Positions 48,909 to 59,952 of a stretch of DNA of 64,000 nucleotides are shown one piece after another. The notes under the pieces were generated by a model that was not told the origin of the DNA, searched no databases, and saw only the letters and a list, made by a program, of their open reading frames with translations. The position numbers and the translations under genes were made by a program. The stretch's first letter is position 1. Every line of letters begins with the position of its first letter. Origin of the DNA: Magnolia sinica (taxonomy: Eukaryota > Streptophyta > Magnoliopsida > Magnoliales > Magnoliaceae); contig NC_080588.1 in the NCBI RefSeq assembly GCF_029962835.1, positions 68,726,501-68,790,500 on the forward strand, written 5' to 3'.

Positions 48909-50445
48909 TTTGTAAAATACCGATTTTCATAGGCGAATGTAGCAGTAAATGCCTTCGATATATACATTTGTTGGCACTATGTATTGATATATACATTTGC
49001 TGGCGATACATATATAGAGAGACGAAGGTTGGTGATCACTACTAGGTTCTCCAGAGGTAAAATGATATCTTGAATGCTGTACTCTGAAATAGTGAAATAC
49101 TTATAGTTGGTGGTTTTTCGATGGATGTAGTCAGATATTGTCACAAACTACATACATCCTAGTTATTGTTTGGTTGCGGCTGCACTTTTTATCTTTGTCA
49201 TGACCCACCTTTTTTCTCATTTATTTGGCCATAATAAAATTAAATTATCCTATTTTTAGATTTTCTTGAGTACCAATTTTTATAACAGATGAGGACGAAT
49301 TTTCAATGAAAACTACCATTCTTAACAATAATATGAGAGATGAAATCTCATGATAACTAAGAAATGAAAAATCTCTCAACGGTGCCTTTATTAAACTGAA
49401 ATCAAACAGAAATAATTCAACCCATTAAAAAAACCAACCAAACAAGCATGAGATTGAAAATTTCTAAGAATTAAAGACATAATCGTTAGGTGTTTTTTCA
49501 TCCAAACCATGAGTGATGAAAAGCATGTCATGCTTACACTTGGTCCAGAACAATGCCTTCTGGACCAAACAAACAGATTGTTACGCCCCGAACTTGGAAA
49601 CCGGGCTCACAAAATTTCCAATTGCCGAATCCAGCGCCGACAGCCTCCGTAGAACCCCATTCTCGACTCCCGACACCCATTTACCAGGTTTCGATCCTGG
49701 GATCCTACAAGGAGGATTTCTAATATCAATTTGATTCGTAATGAGCATAACCATAAGCATAACCTACAAACAATAACCACAAGAACACCATCACAAAATC
49801 CATTATGATCAAAAACTTTTGAGTACAATGCGTATAAAAGGAAAATACAAGGTGATGATAATAATAGGAACTCCAAAAGCTCGACTGCACGCTCCAATTC
49901 TAATAAGGATACGACTGCGTCCTGGCATTACTTGCACGCATCGATTGTGCATAAGCTTATAGAAAGCTTAGAGGGTGGTGTAAGTGTATGCGCAATATAA
50001 GCGTGCTCAGAAAGTAAGGTCAGAGTAATGTGGAATCATGGTGATGAGTACATGAATACAAACAGCCGTACCAAGGCTATGTGGTGCAAGATATGAATGT
50101 TATCGGCTATAACACGACCATGCGATGCGAGATGCAACTCAAGCATGCCAATCCTCATCATAAATCAGTACAGTCTCATTCTGGATAATCACCGAGGTTC
50201 AGTACACTCCAAATGACACTGCCGCTCTCCTAGCTGCACAGTCCAAGTGAGCGTAAGAAACCTCACTATCCGCCTGGCCAATAGTCTGTCAATACCTATC
50301 CGGCATGTCGATAGCGGACCCATTCACGAGTTGGTCAAACTCAGCCTAGTATTGCCCCCTACTCTCGGGCGAGTAAGGCCACACCCCTTTTCAACCGACC
50401 ACGACATAGTGGGAGACGCGGCCTCCTGGTATTCGGCCCTCGTGC

Positions 50446-50544
50446 GCTCATATATCCACTGGGTCTCGACGTTAGAGTCATCCTCTGGTACCATCAGGTT
50501 TAGAAATTTTCACCCAGGGACATCTATGGCGCCCTGATGCTTAG
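50446..50544 (+). repeat. 99 bp direct duplication, left copy
   Basis: It differs at one base from 56648-56746 by eye (ATCCACTGGG here, ATCCACTCGG there). Both belong to the outer LTR and flank the gypsy fragment. Confidence 0.9.
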
Positions 50545-52465
50545 AAGTTTGAATGGTGGATGTCAACTGTCCCCACAATTTCAATGGCGGGGTCCACTTG
50601 AACTAGATTGATCAGGGTCAAATATTGCATATCAGACCCCAGTAATTGCCTAAATTGACATACATGATGAGGCTTAATGGAGTGTTTTACTCGTGTTTTT
50701 ATTACAGGATGAAATCAGGAGTGTGTATTGAAAATTGATGTTAAAGGCATGGATTTCATGATCCAAAGTCTCCAGAGCATGGGATGGACTCCAGAGAACT
50801 AATAATGAAGATTTTACACGCCTGGGAGCCAGGAAAATCAAGCCGTTCACATTAAAAAGGCCCGAAAATGGTCCAGAATGCAAGATCACATGGTTCCCGC
50901 CATCCGATTGACTTGAAACTTCATGCATAGCCTGGAGGCCATAAATAAACCGTACATATTAAATTTCAACCATTGGATATCTCGAGAAGTGGCCCAACGG
51001 CCAGATCAGCCCTTTAATTCCTTAAGTGGGGCCCACCTGGTCCCTGGACATGGCTCATCTTTGGTATCAACGCTGTAAATTATATGGGGAATCATATGGA
51101 TGGAGGAGATTTGGTGCATACATCATGATGGACCTCACATGTGCACTGCATGCACACAGTGCGGACGCACACCGGCAGTACAACCATACATTCAAGGTCG
51201 GTCAGCAGACGCTGACCGACGAATTTTAAAAGAAAACGGAAGTTGCCGTTTTCGGCTTCACAGAAACAGGGACTTGCGGTCTCCTGTTGTGGGCCACCAT
51301 CACGACTCGTGGGTCCAATCTGGACCGTCTATTAGACCATAAATGCCGATATTATCATCGCCTAGGTGGCGTTATTTCAGATGGCAATAGAGATCGGTTT
51401 TTAACCGTTCAAAAGCAGAATGGATGGCAAGAAGCGAAATCACGTGGGCCGCATCAGCAGACAGTGAAAACAGTCCATTCTCGTCCGAAATTGTGTGCTG
51501 CATCCAATTGACGGCTTGGATTTATCTATACAGCAACAAAGTGGGCTCCACCAACGTCGCAGCGCGAACAGTGTAATCCCTGTTTACGCATGCCGGACGC
51601 TGTCCGATTTTCGCACCTGTTGTGGCCCACTACACTTGATCAGATGGAAGATCTGATCCGTCCATCATGTAGAAGACTGGAAAACGTCCTAAGGGACGGT
51701 ATTTATTTGGAAATCGAGTGAGGAAAGAGGGCTGTTTTGCATCTGATCTTGGCTGCGGAAAGAGAGTCCGAACGCGGCTGCTGCTGTGACAGCGTTTCCA
51801 GCACATCTCTCCACCGCCTAAATTGCTATAAGAAAGAGGAAAGAGAGCTCGTTTGAGGAGGAGGAGAGATTGAGGAGGAGAGCCAGGGAATTTGAGACCT
51901 AGAGCAAGGGAGAGAAGAAAGAGAAGAAAGAGAAGAAAGAAGAGGGAGATCGATCGGTTTGATGTTCCTTGTTTTTATGAATTTTATTTCATCTATTTAA
52001 TGGATTTTATGGGTCACTAATCTTTCAGCTAGGGCTGAGATGAAGCCCCTAATTTGATTAGTTCTTGTATTGGTTGAATTCACTTTGAATATTAATTAAT
52101 TTGTTTCTTTCTCTAAGTGGGCTTGATTGGTTAAATTCTATACTTCTCCATCTATGAACTTGATTAAAGTATATATATGGATGTTGTTTGGATGCTTATT
52201 ATAGGTGCTTGTGTCTGATCAAGAACAAGTTTCCTATAGAGGAAGAAACAGGGTGCTTTAATGAACTATACATTCCATGTGCCCGACCAAGGACATGGGA
52301 TGTGTTATTCATGGCATTGCTTAAAGGAATTAGACATTCTGTATGCCCGATTAAGGACACAGATTGTGCTTTCTCTGTATAAGTGGTATCAATCTAGATC
52401 AAGGTGAATAAACAGACAAAACAAGGGTTAGGATAATTAGGGGTGGATTCGAAAGTCCTAGTGCT

Positions 52466-52696
52466 CTCTCTCTGATTGAATTTTGTTCCCTGTTCTTAAT
52501 TAATTGTTTTTCAAAAAATTGTGCTTAGTAATTCATTCCATTGTTTGTTGGATTAGTTAAGGAGAATCATAGATTTGAATTGTGACGACCAGTCCTCGTG
52601 GGAACGATCTCGTAATACGTACCGTATCTACATCTGATTCGTATACTTGCGAGTTTAAAAATCATTTAAATCATGTTGGTTTAAAAAAAAACATCA
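52466..52696 (+). repeat. LTR 3' end of the gypsy fragment, left copy
   Basis: 231 bp, colinear without gaps with 56409-56639. It contains GTGACGACCAGTCCTCGTGG and ends AACATCA just before the primer-site remnant. Confidence 0.85.
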
Positions 52697-53395
52697 AGTT
52701 TTGCCGGGGACTGTTTCGGTCCAATTGGATTTAAGATTCTCTCTTATCATAATTCATAGTCTTAGGTTTTTTACTAACTTTCGGTTAAATTTTTTTAGAA
52801 ACTAACCTATTGCCTGTTTTGTAGGGACCTGACATAAACTACTAATTTGGTAATCTCTTTCCAAATTTTCTATTTTTTTCTAATTTCTATTTTTAGAATT
52901 AAGGTTTTATTTTTTATTTTTAGAAAGTTTCTATTTCTAGGCTATTTTATTTTATTTTTAGAAATTTCCTATTTTCCAATTCTAGATTCTGATTCTTCTT
53001 TCAAGTAACTTTCTATTTTCTAGTTTTAGAAATTTTTTCCCTTTTTAGAAACTAACTTAGTTTTTATTTCTAAGATTACAAACTTTCTTTTTTTTAGAAA
53101 TTAACCGTTGCTTAGGATTTTTTTTTCCAGCATTATTTTAGTAAATTTAATTTATTTTTGTTTTCTGTTTGTTTACAGGAATTAAGGAAGGAAGCTGCTA
53201 AATAACATTGTCTTCAAAAGGAGGAGCTCTCAAATCTACAGACATTCATCATCTCCTTTTCCGGGTTCTTCTTTCCAATTTTCATTTACATAGCTTTTTC
53301 TTGTTTTAGAATCTCATAGTTGCTAGGTCTAGTTTTATTTCTCTTAGGTTGCTTCTTAGTTTAGTTTTCTTTCGTACATTGCAATATCATAGTTT

Positions 53396-56209
53396 ATGCT
53401 AGGGCGTAGATCTCTGAATATAGAACTAGCACCGTTTGACCGTGAGATTGAAAGAACAATTCGTGAACGATTGAGAAATAATCCTGTTGAAATGGCGAAT
53501 GAGACTGAAGTTAAAGCTCTCAAAGATTATTCAGCTCCTGTCCAATTTACTGCGCCTTCATGCATAGTGTTGCCAACCACTACGGCAGCACACTTTGAAC
53601 TTAAACCTGGAGTCATACAATTGTTGCCATCCTTTTATGGATTGGACAAGGAGGACCCATATCATCATGTGAAAGAATTCTTAAACATTTGCTCCACCTT
53701 TAAGTTCCAAAACTTCTCAGACGATTCGATCCGCCTACGCCTGTTTCCTTTTTCTTTGAAGGATAAGGCGAAAGCATGGTTGAATTCTCTAGAAGTTGGA
53801 TCTATCACTACATGGGACCAACTGTCTAAGAAGTTCTTAAACAAGTTCTTCCCCGTTCACAAAACCAATGCCCTCCGTAGAGAAATTACTAACTTCACAC
53901 AAAAAGAGGGCGAGCACTTTCATGAATGTTGGGAAAGATGGAAGGACTTGCTTCTTAAATGTCCTCACCATGGTTTTGAGAAGTGGCAACAAGTTCAATA
54001 CTTCTATGACGGTCTGACACCACAGAACCGTTGCATGGTTGATGCCACTAGTGGAGGGTCATTCATGACCAAAAGTGATGTCGAAGCATGGAACTTCTTT
54101 GAAACCTTGTGCGAAAATTCCCAGCAATGGGATTATTCAAATAGAGGTGACAAAAGTCCCCAACCACAAAAGAGAGGTGGTATATATGAGATATGAGTCA
54201 TGCCGGATCTTTATGCCAGCTTGATAACCTGACAAAGAAAGTTGATGCTTTGGTATTAAATAGTGGACCACCACAAACGCTCAAGTCGAGGCATATGCCA
54301 CATGTTCTAGTCCCGCCCATCCTATGCGGTCTTGTCCATCTGGTGCAGCATTCAGAACTTCTCTCTGAACAAGTTCATGCTATGAACACTTTTCAAAAAC
54401 TGGGAATGATCCTTACACGAACACAAACAACCCAGCGAGGGCTAGACATCCAAATTTCTCTTGGGCAAAAGTACCACAACAACGAGGACCATCTGTAAAA
54501 CCTCACAAGCAACAGCACCTCCAAGATGGCAACAACAACCTCAACAGTTTCCACAATATCAACAACTGCCTACACAATCAAGGAAACCATCTCTTGAGGA
54601 TACACTCCATCTTTTCATGCAGAGTTCTCTCCAATTCCAAAAAGACACCCAACAAACCTTACTGGCCAACCAGCAAAGCTTACATGCAAATGCACAATCC
54701 ATTGCCAAGCTGGAATTACAAATGGGTCAACTAGCTGCCACATTGAGTGAGAGAGAGAAGGGCAAGTTCCCTAGCCAACCTGAGGCTAATCCAAAGGGAC
54801 AGTATGAGATTGGCTCTAATTCCAACCAAGGGCAATATCATGAACAGGCCAAATCAATCACTACCCTTAGGTCAGGCAAGCAGATTGATAACAGAATAGA
54901 GATGCCTGGGGATGAATCAAATTCTAAAACAGAAGATCAAGATGAAGCAGAGAGCCATACCAATGCATCCAAAGTCCAAAAGCTCTCTGACTCTCCAAGA
55001 GCCACTAATGTGCCACCTTATGTGCCCAAAGCACCCTTTCCTCAACGTCTGGCACCAATAAAGAAAAGAAATAACTTTGATGAAATCTTGGATGTGTTTC
55101 AAAAAGTGCAAGTCAACATCCCGTTGCTTGACGCTATCAAGCAAGTCCCGGCTTACGCTAAGTTTCTTAAAGATTTATGCACTCAAAAGCGTAAGCAGAA
55201 TGTTCATAAGAAAGTCTTCCTTGCCAAGCAGCTCAGCTCCATGATTCAACATAACACCCCTCCTAAATTTAGGGATCCAGGAGCTCCCACCATTTCTTGC
55301 GGCATAGGAGATCATAAGATCGGGAAGGCATTACTTGATTTAGGGGCGAGCGTCAATTTGTTACCATATTCGGTTTATGAGTAGCTAGGACTTGGTGAGC
55401 TGAAACCAACTAAAATAACATTACAATTAGCCGATAGATCTATCAAGGTGCCCCGGGGTGTTATTGAAGATGTGTTAATCTAGGTTGATAAATTTTATTT
55501 TCCAGTGGATTTCATAGTTATAGATACTCAGCCTGTCCAGAATCTTCATAGTCAGATCCCAGTCATTTTGGGTCGTCCATTTTTGGCCACATCTAATGCT
55601 ATTATCAATTGCAGGAATGGAGTTATGAAATTGTCCTTTGGTAACATGAATATTAAACTTAATGTTTTTAATGCAGGACAACAATCCTCAGATTTGGATG
55701 ACATATTTGAAGTGGACATGATCGAGAGCCTTGTGCAGGACTCCTTCCGTACATCTTTTGAAGATCCTCTTGAGACCTGCTTAGCACAATCGGGCATGGA
55801 TTTTGACATTGATAGTCCCATCCATGAAGTCAATGCATTGCTCGACTCTACTCCTATATTGGAGACTGAAAAATGGAGAGCGAAAGTGGAACCTCTTCAT
55901 CCCTCTGAGACTCTTCCTGACAGCACAGTTTGTAACTCTGAGAAGACAAAGGCGAGCAGGCTGCTTAATGTTCTTAGAGCATATAAGGCAGCAATTGAAC
56001 GGAAGATAGAAAAAATCCAGGGAGTATGCCCCACTGTATGGATGGATCATGCTGTGGTAATATCGCATAACATGCAAAGGAAGCGTGATCCTAACATAGA
56101 AGAAGTCGTTCGAGCAGAAGTCCTTAAATTATTTGACGACAGTGTCAGTTGCCTTATTTCAGATAGCACAGTTCATGGGAACTCACATCACTTGTTTGGG
56201 ATCGGTTAA
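53396..56209 (+). pseudogene. Athila-like gag-protease polyprotein, broken
   Basis: The gag frame 53396-54196 (266 codons) carries the plant gypsy capsid: FYGLDKEDPYHHVKEFL, RLRLFPFSLKDKAKAWLNSL and the following WDQLSKKFLNKFFP. A frameshift leads through 54193-54498 into 54461-55384, which holds a Gln-rich stretch, a coiled segment and the aspartic protease active site LLDLGASVNLLPYSVYE. A stop at 55382 is followed by a further frame, 55505-56209, with the protease end (IPVILGRPFLATSNAIINC) and the pre-RT linker. The frame ends at LISDS, where reverse transcriptase should begin. RT, RNase H and integrase are absent. Confidence 0.85.
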
Positions 56210-56408
56210 TGAAAGTGTTGAGTTACTTCAATGTTTGTGGGTAACATTACTGCAAACCCTCACGAGACTACAACTCGTCCACTAGGGGTAACCTAGGGGT
56301 TTAAAGGCTTGTTGCATGCGCTAAATGCAATCGAGAGCACCTGCGAAAGTGGTATAGGTAGGATCTTCTTTTGTTTTTCTTTTTGTTATTTTTGCTTATG
56401 TTGATTTT

Positions 56409-56639
56409 CTCTCTCTGATTGAATTTTCTTCCCTGTTCTTAATTAATTGTTTTTCATAAAATTGTGCTTAGTAATTCATTTCATTGTTTGTTGGATTAGT
56501 TAAGGAGAATCATAGATTTGAATTGTGACGACCAGTCCTCGTGGGAACGATCTCGTAATACGTACCGTATCTACATCTGATTCGTATACTTGCGAGTTTA
56601 AAAATCATTTAAATCATGTTGGTTTAAAAAAAAACATCA
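56409..56639 (+). repeat. LTR 3' end of the gypsy fragment, right copy
   Basis: It matches 52466-52696 with a few substitutions. It is joined on its left to non-LTR sequence, so the rest of this LTR was deleted. Confidence 0.85.
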
Positions 56640-56647
56640 AGTTTTTG

Positions 56648-56746
56648 GCTCATATATCCACTCGGTCTCGACGTTAGAGTCATCCTCTGGTACCATCAGG
56701 TTTAGAAATTTTCACCCAGGGACATCTATGGCGCCCTGATGCTTAG
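56648..56746 (+). repeat. 99 bp direct duplication, right copy
   Basis: See the left copy at 50446-50544. Here the outer LTR resumes and continues to 59947. Confidence 0.9.
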
Positions 56747-57804
56747 TAACAATATTTTTGGTATCCAATCCAGCCACTCACGATGTGTCTGTGGAGGCTA
56801 TGGCCCTGATGTCGCTAGGGCATACAATAATCACAATCACACAAATGCAAGTGCATGAATCATACTATCAGACATGCAACAATCCTGCGCGTACCAAGCA
56901 CTCATGTGAGGCAACTCTGCCTATCAGGGAGCCCATAAACAATCTGCCCGGAGGCATATGCTATGATCAATCACTTCTCATATCAGGCATACATATGATG
57001 CGTATAATCATGAATTATGGATCTATACCGAACATGTTATATGGTGATGGGCTTTGCTCAAAACAAAGATGGGCCTAGATGGCCTACGCACTACAGGTAT
57101 GGGCCTATCAATGGGCCCTAGGGAGAGTGACAATGTGAACTTTTAACCAACATTGCCTTACAATGTGGACATTAAACCAACATTGCTCCCAAGGCACTGC
57201 CGCTGTAAAGGTTAACACATAAACCATAGTGGAATCACGTTATAATGGGCCTTATGTACATCCTATTGGCCCTCGACCCATGGGCCTCATATATATCAAA
57301 GTGGGCCTCGACAACGAGCCACAATTACATCAAGATGGGCCTAGTCACATGGGTCTCATATATATCATGAATCATATCAAAAGATTAACTGGACCACGCT
57401 CCAAATAACAGTGGTGATAATGATTTTCATCATTAAAATTCTTAAGGCCCACCATAACATTTATTTTCTATCCAATCTGGTCATGGGGCCACACAAACTT
57501 GGATTAAGGGAAAAATAATTTCCTAACAATCTAAACCTTTATGACAACAAAAGTACTTCAATGGTAGAAGCTCAATCTCCACTGCTTTGTACTGGGTGGT
57601 CCACTTGATCCTATATCTGTCTCATTTTTAGTCTCAAGCCGTGAGACGGGCTTTTAAAATGGTTGGATGGTTGGGATGCAACACATGCATCATGGTAGGT
57701 CCCATAGGGATGGACGGCATAGATAAATCACATACGTGGGGGAGGGGGGGGTCCCCATTGATGAGAGGTGTGGGTACAATACATACATTAGTGGGTCCCA
57801 TGTG

Positions 57805-58150
57805 GGACCCACCACAATGTCTATTTTTCACCCAAACTGTGGATAAGATCACACAGACATGGGGGCCCACCGAAATGTTTGTTTTCCACCCAATCTGTTG
57901 ATAAGGTCACGTGGACCTGGGGCCTACCATAATATTTGTTTTCCATCCAACCTGTTGATAAGGTCACGTGGACCTGGGGGCCCACTGTAATATTTATTTA
58001 TCATCCAATTTGTTGACAAGGCCACATAAACATGGGGCCCACCGTATTGTTTATTTTCCATCCAAACCTGTTGATAAAGTCATATAGACCTGGGGCCCAC
58101 TGTACTATTTATTTGCACCCAACCTGTTCACGAGGTCACACGACCCAGGT
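57805..58150. repeat. Tandem array of about 58 bp units, six copies
   Basis: Homologous to 36079-36370 but with one more unit. Units contain TTTATTTTCCATCCAACCTG-like and AAGGTCACGTGGACCTGG-like blocks. Confidence 0.75.
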
Positions 58151-59083
58151 GAAGAGGAAAAACAAATTTCATATTGATGCAAAACTTCCGTGACCCATAA
58201 AGGGTTTCAATAGCAGATGTGCAATCCTCACTGTTTCTGGTAGTGTGGGCCACCTGAGTTGTGTACGTGGCTGGTTTTTAAGGGGGCCCACCGTGTGGAA
58301 AGGGGCCCACCTAATACACGATGTTGATGTTCCACCCACATGACGGTGGGGCCTGAGATGGGGCCCACTGACTTTCGCCATCCAAGCAGCGGACCTTGCT
58401 GCAGCGTCCAAAGACGCTGACAGCAACAGCGTTTGCTGTTATTTATATTTTTTATTTTTTTTAAAATTTTTTTGTAATCTTGAGGTTTTTCCTAGTTGGG
58501 GCCCCCATTAAGGAAATCTGCCCCGCCCATTGGTCATTTTGGGCTCACTACAAACCTGTCAATCCAATATTGGATGGGTTTTGATGTTCGGAAATATCGG
58601 GGTGTATTTCAACGGCAAGAATACTATTTCCTATGCTATGGCCCGCCAGCAAATCAGATTGAGTTCATTTTTCGGCTCAACGCCTAAAATGATCTGAGGA
58701 AAGGGATGAACGGCTTGGATTAACTTCGTACATCTAGGTGGGGCCTGCATGAGCAGCCCACCCAAAAAGAAAACTAAATATTTTTTTTTGTTAGCCGTTA
58801 GTACACAACCATGTCAATACACGCACTCCATGTTAGACGCACTCCATTCCCATTTACATCCAGCGTCCAGAGACGCTGGACGGCATGGATAAATAGGGAC
58901 ATCATGGTGGGTCCCACATGCACATGACCCACTTGTCTAGACCACCTGATATTTATGTTTTTCTTCCATCCGAGCCCGCTAATGGGATGGATGGTGTAGA
59001 TCCAACACATTCATCCAATGGGTCCCACATGCAATATGTGATTCATGGTGGGCCACACTCACCCCTTCATCATCATCACCATT

Positions 59084-59086
<3 letters not shown>

Positions 59087-59131
<45 letters not shown>
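59087..59131. repeat. (GA)n microsatellite
   Basis: About 22 GA units in the outer solo LTR. The other LTR copy has only a short GAGAGAGAG at about 37352. Confidence 0.95.
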
Positions 59132-59132
<1 letters not shown>

Positions 59133-59952
59133 GGTGATAGAGGGACCCCGCTACTATGGGCCCCTCATGGATACAACACATACATCAAATGGGTCCCACA
59201 ACAAGTGGGCCCTTAACAATTGAAATTAACGAAGGATCACCCACCTCTAGGCCTTCTCCTTGCTCCCTAAGGCTTCTAAGCTCCCTGTCTTCAAGTTTGA
59301 TGGAGGTTGATGGGAGTTTGATGGTGGGGATGAGAGATGAGAGGGTGGGAAAATGGGTCACACTTATTGCTCTTGGAATTGCTTGGGAAGGCTTGGACAT
59401 ATGGAACTTGGGAGAATAGAGATAGAATGAGGGAAAGAGAAAAAAATATTAAAGGGATGGGTAATGTGGTGGTTGTAATGAAGAGGTATGGGTGAGTTTG
59501 AAATTTTTTGTAAAAAAGGGATGAGTTTGTTTGAAAATTTGTAAATGAGGGATGGTGAGGGGAGAGAGAGTTGACTTAAGGAAAAAGGAGGGATGGGTTG
59601 GTTGTACTTGAGGTATGGTTGTACTTGACATTGATTGATTGATTGATTGATTGATGGGACATGACGTAGAGATTCCGTCGAAATTCGCAACGTGTGGCGT
59701 TTCTTCGGAACGAACGTTGGCCCACATCTCCTGGCCTGGGCATCGGTTTGGTGCGCGAGTGTGGCGTTGGAACCGCGACGATGACGCGGTCGCTAAGATA
59801 CAAGTTTCAGTTCGAACCGACTTCGGTATGCGGGACCCGGTTTAGGATCGCGCGTAAACGTCGGATACGGGTCAAGGATTACCAGAACTCGACCGGAAGG
59901 ACCGCGGAAGCCAACTGAACAGTACGGACTAGGACATGGGCCTTACACAGAT

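Larger units (their letters stand above)
50545..56647 (+). mobile_element. Athila-like Ty3/gypsy fragment lacking RT and integrase
   Basis: A long LTR-like region (50545 to 52696, 5' limit unclear) ends AACATCA. It is followed by AGTTT and TGCCGGGGA, the 3' part of a tRNA-Asp primer site from which about ten bases are missing. Then come an untranslated leader, gag and protease (53396-56209). The coding sequence stops just as reverse transcriptase should start. A 231 bp copy of the LTR end (56409-56639) follows, continuing into AGTTTTTGG, the beginning of the same primer site, before joining the outer LTR. The ends are not LTR tips, so integrase did not place this piece in its present form. 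Confidence 0.75.
49579..59947 (+). mobile_element. 4.1 kb solo LTR interrupted by a gypsy fragment
   Basis: It runs from TGTTACGCCCC to GGGCCTTACA with the exact 5 bp target duplication CAGAT (49574-49578 and 59948-59952). The parts 49579-50544 and 56747-59947 together align end to end with the solo LTR at 34061-38155. The gypsy fragment 50545-56647 sits between two 99 bp copies of LTR sequence. Its own integration therefore came first, into the Harbinger region, followed by the gypsy insertion. Confidence 0.8.

Noticed and set aside
57805-58150. CRISPR-like array
   Set aside because: The roughly 58 bp units are contiguous and diverged without unique spacers, in plant retroelement DNA.
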